Shown: positions 26,197 through 34,544 of the stretch, one piece after another | How the letters are laid out: each line of letters opens with the position of its first letter | Position numbering within the stretch: position 1 is the stretch's first letter | DNA from: Pararhizobium mangrovi | GTDB lineage: Bacteria > Pseudomonadota > Alphaproteobacteria > Rhizobiales > Rhizobiaceae | Assembly (NCBI RefSeq): GCF_006516965.1 | Contig: NZ_VHLH01000005.1 | Coordinates: 62,001-126,000 of the forward strand | Reading direction: 5' to 3' | Length of the DNA stretch: 64,000 nucleotides | Position numbers and translations under genes: made by a program | The notes under the pieces: generated by a model | The model's input: only the letters and a program-made list of their open reading frames with translations | Databases searched by the model: none | What the model was told of the DNA's origin: nothing

Positions 26197-26967
26197 ATGA
26201 CCATGCCGCTCGTCGCCGTACCCGCCGATTTTCGCCGCTTCGAACGTTACGACTGGCACGCCGTGCCCGCGCAATATCTCGACGCGGCACGCATCGGAGC
26301 CGGCTGCCTTCCCCTCGTTGTGCCCGCATTCGAGGCCGGCATCGATATCGGCTCGGTAATTTCGCGCGTCGACGGCGTGCTCGTCACGGGCGCGAGGAGC
26401 AACGTCCACCCGTCCCGCTACGGCGAGGCGGAAACGGAGGCGCATGCCCCCTTCGATCCCGCGCGCGACGCGGTCAGCCTGCCGCTGATCACCGGCGCGA
26501 TCGAACGTGGCATGCCGCTGCTCGCCATCTGCCGGGGCATTCAGGAACTGAACGTGGCGCTCGGCGGTTCCCTCGATCCGCGCGTGCACGAACTCACCGA
26601 TCGCAGCGACCATCGCGAGGAGCAGAGCGACGACAACGACGTGCGCTTCGCCATCCGTCAGGATGTTTCGGTGGAGGCGGGAGGGTGTCTCGCACGCGTG
26701 GTCGGCGCGGGCACCATTCGCGTGAACTCTCTCCACAACCAGGGCATCGCTCGCCTGTCCGACCGGCTCAGCGCCGAAGCGCATGCGCCGGACGGCACCA
26801 TCGAGGCGGTGTCGGTGAAGGATGCGGCAGGCTTCGCCCTTGGCGTCCAGTGGCATCCCGAATACTGGGTGCGCGACGACGGCCCGTCACGAGCGATCTT
26901 CGAAGCGTTCGGCAAGGCGGTACGCGATTATGCCGACGCCAACCGGCGGGCCGAAGCGGCGGAATGA
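26197..26967 (+). CDS. Class I glutamine amidotransferase-like hydrolase (PuuD/gamma-glutamyl-GABA hydrolase family)
   Basis: A 256-residue peptidase C26 family protein. ATG 26197 lies nine bases after AAGGAG. The catalytic nucleophile is C112 in AICRGIQELNVALGG, and the dyad partners are H220 and E222 in QWHPEY. Members cleave gamma-glutamyl amides, for example gamma-glutamyl-GABA in putrescine breakdown. No other puu gene is adjacent, so the exact substrate is unassigned. It is divergent from the TRAP binding-protein gene. Confidence 0.9.
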   Translation: MTMPLVAVPADFRRFERYDWHAVPAQYLDAARIGAGCLPLVVPAFEAGIDIGSVISRVDGVLVTGARSNVHPSRYGEAETEAHAPFDPARDAVSLPLITGAIERGMPLLAICRGIQELNVALGGSLDPRVHELTDRSDHREEQSDDNDVRFAIRQDVSVEAGGCLARVVGAGTIRVNSLHNQGIARLSDRLSAEAHAPDGTIEAVSVKDAAGFALGVQWHPEYWVRDDGPSRAIFEAFGKAVRDYADANRRAEAAE

Positions 26968-26969
26968 AA

Positions 26970-26999
26970 AAGGGCCGCGCCCGGCTGGCGCGACCCCTT
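26970..26999. terminator. Bidirectional terminator between convergent genes
   Basis: AAGGG plus CGCGCC (26970-26981) pairs with GGCGCG plus CCCTT (26987-26999) with one internal mismatch and a 5-nt loop. On the minus strand it is followed by five T, ending the small exported-protein transcript. Confidence 0.75.
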
Positions 27000-27036
27000 C
27001 GGAAAATCATCGGGCCGGAACCGATCCGGCAACCGT

Positions 27037-27480
27037 TCAGTCGTCGGGAAAGACGCTGACCATCGCGCCGTTGGCGTCGACCGATTCGTAAGCCGCGCCG
27101 TCGCCGACGGCCATGGCGAGAACCGTGTGGCCCTTGCTGTCACGCATGGCGAAGCTGCCCTTGCCGGTCTCGTCGACGGAGACGACGCCGCTCAGGCCCG
27201 GCCAGACCTTGTCGCATTGCGAGCCGGCGCTCAGCCGTTCGCCGCTGGCCGTTTCGCCGAGGCGCTTCATGTGGCAGCTCTCGTTGCGAGCCGGATTCGA
27301 GACGAGGTAGCGTGCTGCCTCGCGCGTGGCGGGCTGACCCGGTCCCCGGCCTTCCGGCATCAGGGATGCGGTCGCGATCGAACTGGTGACGATCGTGTCG
27401 GCTTCGCCCGGCGACCATGCCAGCCGTGCACCGGCGGCGGCGATCCCTGCGAAGACGACAAGTGCGAGAATCCGTTTCAT
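27037..27480 (-). CDS. Small exported protein with AprI/Inh-like beta-barrel domain
   Basis: A 147-residue protein with an N-terminal signal (MKRILALVVFAGIAAAGARLAW). The mature part has a cysteine pair (ESCHMKRL and SQCDKVWPGL) and a strand pattern (GSFAMRDSKGHTVLAMAVGDGAAYES) resembling the metalloprotease-inhibitor AprI/Inh fold found in many exported alphaproteobacterial proteins. In the classical family it inhibits a secreted serralysin in the periplasm; no such protease is nearby, so the role here is open. The 278 bases upstream show no gene. Confidence 0.65.
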   Translation of the reverse strand: MKRILALVVFAGIAAAGARLAWSPGEADTIVTSSIATASLMPEGRGPGQPATREAARYLVSNPARNESCHMKRLGETASGERLSAGSQCDKVWPGLSGVVSVDETGKGSFAMRDSKGHTVLAMAVGDGAAYESVDANGAMVSVFPDD

Positions 27481-27758
27481 GTCAAACGTTCCCCTTCGTG
27501 TCTGCTGACCGTTTCGATAGAATGAAGTGTAAAGATTGATGGACCGTTAACCAACCCCCTGCCTTCCTTCGCGCGGCCCGACCCCTCAACCCGCTGATAT
27601 ACGGGGCTTCGAGCGGAACGAGAGCGGCGTTCCCGGCCCGATCGAAGGTGCGGCACCGGCTTCGCAAAGGGCCGACGCGGCGCGTCGACGCCAGCGCCAT
27701 CCCGCGCACGAAGCGAGCGTGATGGAAGGGTCCCCGCAAGGCCAGCCTTACGGACGAT

Positions 27759-28736
27759 TCAATGGCGCGTGGAAACGAGTTCGCCGCTTTCGGGAACGGG
27801 CGTGACCGGCCGGCGGCGATCGAACCAGCCGGCGAGATTGTCGACGAGAAGATCGGCCATCGCGTTGCGGGTATGCTGCGAGGCCGACGCGACATGCGGC
27901 AGCAGGCTGACATTGTCGAGCTTCGTCAGGCCTTCGGGCACCTTCGGCTCGTTTGGAAAGACGTCGAGACCGGCCGCGGCGATCGTGCCGTTCGAAAGCG
28001 CGGTTTCGAGTGCGTCGCAGTCGACCGTCGAACCCCGACCGACATTGACGAGCACGCCGTTCGAACCGAGCGCCGAAAGGATCTCCGCGTCCACCGCCCT
28101 GTCCGTCGCCGGACCGCCCGGCACGATGACGATCAGCGTGTCGCAGCGTTCGGCCAGATCCTTCAGGCTCTCCGCGTAGGCGTACGAAACGTCCTCGCGC
28201 TTCGAGCGAGAATGGTAGAGGATCTCGACGCCGAAGCCTTCCAGCCGGCGCGCGATCGCCCGGCCGATACGGCCAAGCCCGAAGATGCCGACGGTGCGCC
28301 CGCGCAGGGTGAGCGGCGTCAGCCGATACCCGCCTTCGCTCGCCCAGCGTCCCGCGCGCAGATAGGTTTCCGCCCTCGGCAGTTCGCGCACCGTGTTGAT
28401 GAGGAGACCGATCGTCGTGTCGGCGACCTCGTCGGAAAGCACGTCCGGCGTGTTGGTGACGACGACACCGCACCGTGCGGCATGCCCGGCATCGACCGGA
28501 TCGTAGCCGACGCCGAAATGGGCGATGATCTCCAGATTGGGCAGCGCATCGATGAAGGCCGCGTCGATACGCGTCGAGCTCGCGATACCGCGGATCGAGG
28601 CTGCGAGTTCCGGCGTGATGAGTGCCGCGTCCGCCGTCTCGATGGCGACGGCTGCGAACTCCGCCTCGACACGCTCGCGGACCCGCGGATGAACCTTTCC
28701 CGGGATGAGGATTGTCGGTTCGCTTCCCTCGCTCAC
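27759..28736 (-). CDS. D-2-hydroxyacid dehydrogenase (glyoxylate/hydroxypyruvate reductase-like)
   Basis: A 325-residue NAD(P)-dependent dehydrogenase. The Rossmann motif GLGRIGRAIA is at about 153-162; catalytic residues are R234 in VGRGS, E263 in PNEP and H281 in LLPHVAS. These enzymes interconvert 2-keto and D-2-hydroxy acids, such as glyoxylate/glycolate or hydroxypyruvate/D-glycerate. The start overlaps the stop of the LacI gene (ATGA), so the two are co-transcribed and the regulator probably senses a related sugar-acid compound. Confidence 0.92.
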   Translation of the reverse strand: MSEGSEPTILIPGKVHPRVRERVEAEFAAVAIETADAALITPELAASIRGIASSTRIDAAFIDALPNLEIIAHFGVGYDPVDAGHAARCGVVVTNTPDVLSDEVADTTIGLLINTVRELPRAETYLRAGRWASEGGYRLTPLTLRGRTVGIFGLGRIGRAIARRLEGFGVEILYHSRSKREDVSYAYAESLKDLAERCDTLIVIVPGGPATDRAVDAEILSALGSNGVLVNVGRGSTVDCDALETALSNGTIAAAGLDVFPNEPKVPEGLTKLDNVSLLPHVASASQHTRNAMADLLVDNLAGWFDRRRPVTPVPESGELVSTRH

Positions 28737-29782
28737 GCCTGTCTCCCTTCGCGCCCGTGCAGGACCGCAAGCTTGAGCGGCCCGGTGGATTGGCGGATGC
28801 GCATCTCCGGCTTGATGAGATGCAGACCGTTCGGTTCGGACGAACCGCTCAGTTTGTCAAGCAGCGCCCGCGCGGCGGAGCGGCCGACATCGGCCTGCCG
28901 GTTCCACACCGTCGTCAGCGCCGGCGTCGCGATCGCCGCCTCCTCGAGATCGTCGTAGCCGGTGACCGAGACGTCGCGTCCGACGATCGCCCCGGCACGG
29001 GCGATGCCGCTCATGAGGCCGATCGCGACGAGATCGTTCCAGCAAACGGCCGCCGTCGGCTTCTGCCGCATGGAAAGGAAATGCACCGCCGCCTCGAAGC
29101 CGCCCTGCTTGGTGCGCGGGCCCGGAATGCGCAGGCTCTCGTCCACCGGAATGCCCGCCCGGTCGAGCGCATCCGTATAGCCGCGATAGCGGTCGCGCCC
29201 CGTCGAAGTATGGTCCGAGCCGCCGACCATGGCGATGGTGCGATGGCCGAGCCCGATCAGATGGTTGGTGGCAAGCGATACCCCGTATGCGTCGTCGCCG
29301 CGAAAGGTCGGCACGTCCACATTGTCGACCGAACGGGCGACGAGGATCGCCGGCATGCCGTTTTCCTCGGCGAGGCGAATATCCGCCGCCGGCGTGCCGA
29401 TCGCCGGCGACATGATGACGCCGTCGCCGCCGAGCTGCAGCAGGGTCTCGATGAAGTTGCGCTGCTTTTCAACCGAATCGTAGTGGTTCGACAGGATGAA
29501 GGTCTGGCGCGAGCGATCGAGCTCGCTCTCGATCGCACCGAGGATTTCTGCGTAGAACGGATTGATGATGTCGCGCACGACCACGCCGATGATGCCGGAA
29601 CGCCGGGTGCGCAGGCTGGCCGCCCGCCGGTTGTAGATGTAGCCGAGCGCGCGCGCCTTTTCCTTGATGCGCTCGCGCGTGGTTTCGGCGACGAGCGGAC
29701 TGTCGCGAAGCGCGAGCGAGACCGTCGCCGTCGATACGCCGAGTGTCTCCGCAATGGTGGAAAGCTTGATCTTCTGCGCCAC
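28733..29782 (-). CDS. LacI family transcriptional regulator
   Basis: A 349-residue regulator starting at GTG 29780-29782. The helix-turn-helix (KIKLSTIAETLGVSTATVSLALRDSPLVAETTRERI region, about residues 4-40) is followed by the hinge (LGYIYNRRAASLRT) and a periplasmic-binding-protein-like effector domain (GIIGVVVRDIINPFYAEILGAI onward). It is expressed with the hydroxyacid dehydrogenase and is likely autoregulated through the AT-rich site just upstream. Confidence 0.95.
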   Translation of the reverse strand: MAQKIKLSTIAETLGVSTATVSLALRDSPLVAETTRERIKEKARALGYIYNRRAASLRTRRSGIIGVVVRDIINPFYAEILGAIESELDRSRQTFILSNHYDSVEKQRNFIETLLQLGGDGVIMSPAIGTPAADIRLAEENGMPAILVARSVDNVDVPTFRGDDAYGVSLATNHLIGLGHRTIAMVGGSDHTSTGRDRYRGYTDALDRAGIPVDESLRIPGPRTKQGGFEAAVHFLSMRQKPTAAVCWNDLVAIGLMSGIARAGAIVGRDVSVTGYDDLEEAAIATPALTTVWNRQADVGRSAARALLDKLSGSSEPNGLHLIKPEMRIRQSTGPLKLAVLHGREGRQA

Positions 29783-29832
29783 TCGATCCCCACGGGCGGG
29801 ATGCCGCCGGGATGCGGCGGTCGGTTTAAAAT

Positions 29833-29864
29833 ATTCGATTAAAGAATTTAGTCGGGATCGACAA
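29833..29864 (-). promoter_or_regulatory. Predicted promoter and overlapping operator-like repeat of the LacI/dehydrogenase unit
   Basis: On the minus strand TTGTCG (29859-29864) and TAATCG (29836-29841) are 17 bases apart. The -10 region lies inside an interrupted inverted repeat ATTC-N7-GAAT (29833-29847), suitable for self-repression by the LacI-type protein. Confidence 0.4.
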
Positions 29865-29927
29865 GACCGCTTTGATCGCGAACGGAAAGTTTGCGAACGG
29901 CCCTGCTCGGCGAACGTCACCCGCCGT

Positions 29928-31160
29928 TCAGCGAACGAAGGGAATGCCGGCCGCGGAGACGAAATGCGGGATGGTCTTGGAAAAACGGAAATATCCCCGC
30001 GTCGCGAACGGCCACGCCGTGCGGTCCCAGGCGCGCGAGAGCCTTTGAAGGGCGATGCCGCGCTCGCACAGTCGCGCTTCGAGAAGCTTAAGCCAGTCGG
30101 CGACGGGTCCGACCGGCGCGTATGCGCTGACCACGCGGCGCGCCCCGCTCTCCTCGATCGCAACGATGAGCGCTTCCATATCGCCCACTCCGAAGACGGG
30201 TGCCTCTTCGGCGCCCGCCTGCCGCAACGCCTCCTTCAGCGCGCCGTCGGCGAAGGCGCGTGCCGGCTCGCCGATCGCAAGCGGCGAGCGCCAGTCTTCG
30301 AGCAAGGCGCCGGCGGTCCCGGCGATCGAGGCCGGCAACCCCGGTAGCGACGAAACCCGACAATCCTCCGCCGTCACCAGAAGGAATGCCGGTCCCTCGC
30401 CCGCCTCGCCGCGCCATGCCAGCGCTTCGGCATCCGGATGCGGACCTTCGTCGTCGAGCGGCTCGGGGTCTTCGGCAAGGCCTTCCGGCCGGAAGCGGCC
30501 GCCGGAGCATTCCTCGATCGCGTCCGGAGTGGCGACATAGTGCTTGCCGCGAGAATGCAGCCCCGCGACCCAGCGCCAGGAGAGCGTGTTCGACGCCGGA
30601 TCGCCGTCCATCAGGTGCCGGAAGAAGAAGTCCGCGCCAAGCGTCCAGGGCAGGTCCAGCGTGAAGATCCAGATCGAGGCGAAGGACATGCGTGCATGGT
30701 TGTGCAGATAACCGGTCACGACGAGCTCGCGTGCCCACGCATCGAAGGCGTCGATCCCGGTTTCGCCGGCCAAAGCCCTCGCATAGGCATCGCCGAGCTT
30801 CGTGTCGCTTTCGGTCCGCGCGAGCGCATCGTCGCGTTCCTCTCGATAAGCGTCCCAGACCCGGGGGCGCATTTCGAGCCAGCCCTTGAAATAGGTGCGC
30901 CAGAAGATCTCGCGGACGATGGCACCGCTTTCCCACGGCCCGAAACGATCGATCGCCTGCCGGCAGACCTCCTCCTCGGTGATCAGGCGGCGCCGGACCC
31001 AGGGCGATAACCGCGAGACGCTCGCCGGACGGTCCGGCCCGAGATCGCGGTTTCGATGGCGCGCATAGGCAGAACCCGCCTGCGGCAGAAAGCGCGCGAG
31101 CCGTTCGAGCCCCGCCGCCCGCGTCGGCTCGAAGTCGATCGCGCTTCGTGGTTCGTCCAT
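29928..31160 (-). CDS. Photolyase/cryptochrome-like FAD-binding protein with reversed domain order
   Basis: A 410-residue protein. The N-terminal half (about residues 30-235) is a photolyase FAD-binding domain: SRLSPWVRRRLI, REIFWRTYFKGWLE, GIDAFDAWARELVVTGYLHNHARMSFASIW and HLMDGDPASNTLSWRWVAG. In normal photolyases this helical domain follows an alpha/beta antenna domain; here nothing precedes it. Instead a C-terminal part (about 245-400) with alternating hydrophobic strands and helices, for example ARRVVSAYAPVGPVADWLKLLEARLCERGIALQ, could be an alpha/beta domain moved to the end. Flavin binding seems likely; repair or light-sensing function is uncertain. Confidence 0.8.
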   Translation of the reverse strand: MDEPRSAIDFEPTRAAGLERLARFLPQAGSAYARHRNRDLGPDRPASVSRLSPWVRRRLITEEEVCRQAIDRFGPWESGAIVREIFWRTYFKGWLEMRPRVWDAYREERDDALARTESDTKLGDAYARALAGETGIDAFDAWARELVVTGYLHNHARMSFASIWIFTLDLPWTLGADFFFRHLMDGDPASNTLSWRWVAGLHSRGKHYVATPDAIEECSGGRFRPEGLAEDPEPLDDEGPHPDAEALAWRGEAGEGPAFLLVTAEDCRVSSLPGLPASIAGTAGALLEDWRSPLAIGEPARAFADGALKEALRQAGAEEAPVFGVGDMEALIVAIEESGARRVVSAYAPVGPVADWLKLLEARLCERGIALQRLSRAWDRTAWPFATRGYFRFSKTIPHFVSAAGIPFVR

Positions 31161-31229
31161 GCCGGTCTTCCTTGCTCGCGCGACCGGCGGCGGTGGCGCC
31201 GCGCCCGGTCATCGCCTATATCGGGCACA

Positions 31230-31242
31230 GTTATGTAGTAAC
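31230..31242. promoter_or_regulatory. Zur-like inverted repeat upstream of the COG0523 gene
   Basis: GTTATGTAGTAAC has inverted GTTA/TAAC half sites and lies 17 bases before the start codon of the metal GTPase gene. Its shape resembles the GTTAT-N-ATAAC core of Zur boxes in alphaproteobacteria. It also lies in the short divergent region before the photolyase-like gene. Confidence 0.4.
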
Positions 31243-31258
31243 GTGAAAGCCGAAGGCC

Positions 31259-32347
31259 ATGAACGATCTCGTCGCCGAAGCGGGCGTGAAGACGCTCCCC
31301 GTCACCGTGCTCACGGGCTATCTGGGCTCGGGCAAGACGACCCTCCTGAACCGCATCCTCTCGGAGAACCACGGCAAGCGCTACGCCGTCATCGTCAACG
31401 AGTTCGGCGAGGTCGGCATCGACAACGACCTCATCGTCGAGTCCGACGAAGAGATCTACGAGATGAACAATGGCTGCGTGTGCTGTACTGTGCGCGGCGA
31501 TCTCGTGCGCGTCGTGGAAGGGCTGATGCGCCGGCCCGGGCGCTTCGACGCGATCGTCGTGGAGACGACGGGCCTCGCCGACCCTGCGCCCGTCGCGCAG
31601 ACCTTCTTCATGGACGACGACGTGCGCGCCAAGACGCATCTCGACGCCGTGGTCGCCCTCGTCGATGCGAAGCACCTGCCGTTGCGGCTGAAGGATTCGC
31701 GCGAGGCGGAGGACCAGATCGCCTTTGCCGACGTCGTCGTGCTCAACAAGACCGACCTCGTGACGCCGGAAGAACTCGCCGACGTCGAGGCGGCGGTGCG
31801 CGCGATCAATCCGTCGGCGCGCATACACCGGACGGAGCGCGCCGGCGTGCCGCTGGAAGAGGTGCTCGACCGTGGCGCCTTCGATCTCTCCCGCGCCCTA
31901 GAGAACGATCCGCATTTCCTCGACGCGGAGGATCCCGACCATGTCTGCGGCCCGGACTGCGACCACGACCATCATCACGACCACGGGCACGATCATGCGC
32001 ACGGCGACGCGCATCATCATCACGGCGCGGTCTCTCCAATCCACGACGCGACGGTGACGTCGATCTCGCTTCGCGGCGGCACGATGGACCCGAAGCGTTT
32101 CTTTCCGTGGATCCAGAAGGTCACGCAGACGGACGGGCCGAACATCCTGCGGCTGAAGGGCATCATCGCCTTTGCCGACGACGACGACCGCTATGTCGTG
32201 CAGGGCATTCACATGCTGATCGAGGGCGACCACCAGCGCAAATGGAAGGAGGACGAGAAGCGCGAAAGCCGCATCGTCTTCATCGGCCGCGAGCTCGACC
32301 GCGAGAAGCTCGAACGCAGCTTCATGGCCTGCCAGGCGCAGGCCTGA
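31259..32347 (+). CDS. COG0523/CobW-family GTP-dependent zinc chaperone
   Basis: A 362-residue G3E GTPase. Walker A is GYLGSGKTT at about 20-28, the metal-binding CxCC motif is C73-V-C75-C76 in NNGCVCCTV, and NKTD specifies guanine. A histidine/aspartate-rich stretch (CDHDHHHDHGHDHAHGDAHHHH) near 230-255 can bind zinc. A CobW C-terminal domain follows. Members with this His-rich loop are usually Zur-controlled and deliver zinc to client proteins when zinc is scarce. It forms a pair with the WD40 gene 55 bases downstream. Confidence 0.93.
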   Translation: MNDLVAEAGVKTLPVTVLTGYLGSGKTTLLNRILSENHGKRYAVIVNEFGEVGIDNDLIVESDEEIYEMNNGCVCCTVRGDLVRVVEGLMRRPGRFDAIVVETTGLADPAPVAQTFFMDDDVRAKTHLDAVVALVDAKHLPLRLKDSREAEDQIAFADVVVLNKTDLVTPEELADVEAAVRAINPSARIHRTERAGVPLEEVLDRGAFDLSRALENDPHFLDAEDPDHVCGPDCDHDHHHDHGHDHAHGDAHHHHGAVSPIHDATVTSISLRGGTMDPKRFFPWIQKVTQTDGPNILRLKGIIAFADDDDRYVVQGIHMLIEGDHQRKWKEDEKRESRIVFIGRELDREKLERSFMACQAQA

Positions 32348-32402
32348 CCGGCGCACCCTGCCCGCTATCGCGAACCCACCTTCCCCAGCCCGAGACCGCA
32401 CC

Positions 32403-33389
32403 ATGCCGAGCGTCGCCCCCTTCGACATCGACGATTATTGCGTCGCCGCCGCCTTCCTCGGCGACACGCCGGTCTTTGCTGCGGCCGGCGGGCTCGTCCA
32501 CCGGCTCGACGGCACGGGAAAGGCGAGCGAGGCGCATGACGGCCTGCTCTGCGCCTCGCTCGATGCCGACAACGCCCGACTGATCTGCAGTGGCGAGGAC
32601 GGTCGCGTCACCGCGATCGCGGCCGACGGAACGGTCGAGGAACTGGCTTCGATCGGGCGCAAATGGATCGCTCAGGTCGCCGCCGGCCCGCGCGGTGCGA
32701 TCGGCTTTGCCGTCGGGCGAACGGCCTATGTGCGCCTTCCTGACGGCACCCTGAAGGAGATCGCCGAGGAGCGCACCGTCGAGGGAATCGCCTTCGCGCC
32801 GAAGGGCCTTCGCGTGGCGCTCGCGCGCTACAACGCCGTGGCGCTGCACTTTGCCGCTGCCGGCGGCAAGCCGGTCGAACTGGAATGGAAGGGCGCGCAT
32901 ACCGGCGTCACCTTTTCGCCGGACGGCCGCTTCGTCGTCTCCGCCATGCAGGAAAACGCGCTGCACGGCTGGAAGCTTGACGCCAAAGGCTCCGACAACC
33001 GCCACATGCGCATGACCGGCTATCCGGCCAAGGTGAAGTCGCTTTCCTGGTCCGCCAAGGGCAAATGGCTCGCTTCCTCCGGCGCGCCGGCAGCCGTCGT
33101 CTGGCCGTTCTCAGGCAAGGACGGCCCGATGGGCAAGGCCCCGCTCGAACTCGGCACGCGCGGCGATGCCCAGGTCGTCGCGGTCGCCTGCCACCCGGCC
33201 GAAGACGTCGTCGCCATCGGCTATTCCGACGGCATGGTGCTTGCCGCCCGCCTTGCCGACAAGAAGGAAGTCCTTCTGCGCCGCCCCGGCAAGGGCCCGA
33301 TCACCTCGCTCGCGTGGTCCGCCGACGGCAAACGCCTCGCCTACGGCTCCGAGGCCGGCGACTGCGGGGTGGTGGATATCGCGGGGTAG
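32403..33389 (+). CDS. WD40 repeat protein associated with zinc homeostasis GTPase
   Basis: A 328-residue protein built of WD40-like blades; clear repeats include VTFSPDGRFVVSAMQENALHGWKL, KSLSWSAKGKWLASSGAPAAVVWPF and SLAWSADGKRLAYGSEAGDCGVVDI. No signal peptide or TM segment is visible, so a cytoplasmic beta-propeller scaffold is likely. The gene follows the COG0523 GTPase closely, a pairing seen in Zur regulons of Rhizobiales. Partner proteins are unknown. Confidence 0.88.
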   Translation: MPSVAPFDIDDYCVAAAFLGDTPVFAAAGGLVHRLDGTGKASEAHDGLLCASLDADNARLICSGEDGRVTAIAADGTVEELASIGRKWIAQVAAGPRGAIGFAVGRTAYVRLPDGTLKEIAEERTVEGIAFAPKGLRVALARYNAVALHFAAAGGKPVELEWKGAHTGVTFSPDGRFVVSAMQENALHGWKLDAKGSDNRHMRMTGYPAKVKSLSWSAKGKWLASSGAPAAVVWPFSGKDGPMGKAPLELGTRGDAQVVAVACHPAEDVVAIGYSDGMVLAARLADKKEVLLRRPGKGPITSLAWSADGKRLAYGSEAGDCGVVDIAG

Positions 33390-33403
33390 CTGCCGCGAGA
33401 GTT

Positions 33404-34384
33404 TCATCTCAACAATGGGCCAAGACTTCGATACACGACAAGCGGCATCAAGCTTCGGAAGCTGGATGGTCGGCCTGCAAGATTCCTACTTACTGTAACA
33501 ACACCTCGAACCATATCATAGACTGGAAGTTGACTTAAGCCAAAATCGCCGAAGTCGGTAAGCTTATGCTCTTTCGACGAGTTATCTTCGCCGTCGACAA
33601 CACAAGCGACTGACCACTTTCCCTCAATATCAAAACCATATTTGAGGATCGTATCTCCCTGCGTATGAAGCAGGGATTCCTCTCTTAATGTAAACCAGTA
33701 TATGTCTTCTTCCGATTGAAGCATTGCAATTATAGAAAACGGAGCTTGCCGCGCGAACTCCGCTATTCCTTCGGCGAGCAATCGACCAAAGTTTGGTGAA
33801 TTTTCTAACCTGTCTTTTCTCTTATCTTTTAATTTTTTAATATCAGAATTTATCTTACTAGTATCTCGATTGCGACTCTTAGAATCTTCCAGTTCACCAA
33901 TCTTCCGGTCTATTTCTTTTATCTCTTCAAAGAAAAAGGAAGGGTTGTTAGAGACAAACTCTACCGCAGCATCCATGAGTGAGCGGTTACTAGCAGCTTT
34001 TCGAAACGGCGTTAGATCGTATATCGAAAGATTTCCTGATACAATTTGCAGAGTTCCAATTGAACTACCTGAATACGACGTTTGAGCCTGAGCATCGTCA
34101 ACATATTGAACCAGAGCTTTTGCTTGAGCCCATTCGGGATTTTTCATCAGCTTTTCGGATGTAGCATTAGCACTCGTGCGCTCACCTGCGGCTGAGATAC
34201 CTAGCAACGATAGAATTTTAGCGCTCGGTAAACCAACGGACCCAGATCGAGAACCGCTCGTTTCACGTGTCGTTTCTTCACGCTCGACCAAACCCTCAGA
34301 AAGAAATTGCGCTAAGAAACTCGCGACCTTAGGGCGGTCAACATACATGAAATCCAGCAACTGGTCCGCGTAATCCGTCATCAT
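33404..34384 (-). CDS. Orphan protein of an AT-rich island, DUF6414-like
   Basis: A 326-residue protein in DNA visibly richer in A+T than every neighbour, with AT-rich codon use (many AAA, AAT, TTT, TTA codons). The N-terminus DYADQLLDFMYVDRPKVASFLAQFLSEGLVE resembles the Y-x-D-x-x-K-V-x-S-x-x-x-Q start of DUF6414 proteins; this assignment is from memory. A charged, probably coiled stretch (EEIKEIDRKIGELEDSKSRN...KLKDKRKD) spans about 145-190. No TM segment or catalytic motif is recognised. The gene stops 15 bases from the end of the WD40 gene, has its own AT-rich promoter region, and looks horizontally acquired. A role in mobile-element or phage conflict is possible but unproven. Confidence 0.75.
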   Translation of the reverse strand: MMTDYADQLLDFMYVDRPKVASFLAQFLSEGLVEREETTRETSGSRSGSVGLPSAKILSLLGISAAGERTSANATSEKLMKNPEWAQAKALVQYVDDAQAQTSYSGSSIGTLQIVSGNLSIYDLTPFRKAASNRSLMDAAVEFVSNNPSFFFEEIKEIDRKIGELEDSKSRNRDTSKINSDIKKLKDKRKDRLENSPNFGRLLAEGIAEFARQAPFSIIAMLQSEEDIYWFTLREESLLHTQGDTILKYGFDIEGKWSVACVVDGEDNSSKEHKLTDFGDFGLSQLPVYDMVRGVVTVSRNLAGRPSSFRSLMPLVVYRSLGPLLR

Positions 34385-34447
34385 AAGTGCCTTTCTGCAT
34401 TCAACGATAATTTTTTAGAAAACGTAAAAACAGCATATACTCTGCAC

Positions 34448-34463
34448 TTATACTTAAGTATAA
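34448..34463. promoter_or_regulatory. 16-bp perfect palindrome upstream of the AT-rich orphan gene
   Basis: TTATACTTAAGTATAA is its own reverse complement. It lies 64 bases upstream of the orphan gene start, near a possible -10 (TATATG on the minus strand about 11 bases further down). It could be an operator for a dimeric regulator. The surrounding stretch 34385-34544 is strongly AT-rich and shows no gene. Confidence 0.55.
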
Positions 34464-34544
34464 ATTTCCGAATTATGTTTTTTACTATTTTTTCATTTGC
34501 GTACAGTTAATTATTACGTCTTCGTGCTTTTTCTTCCCTATAGA

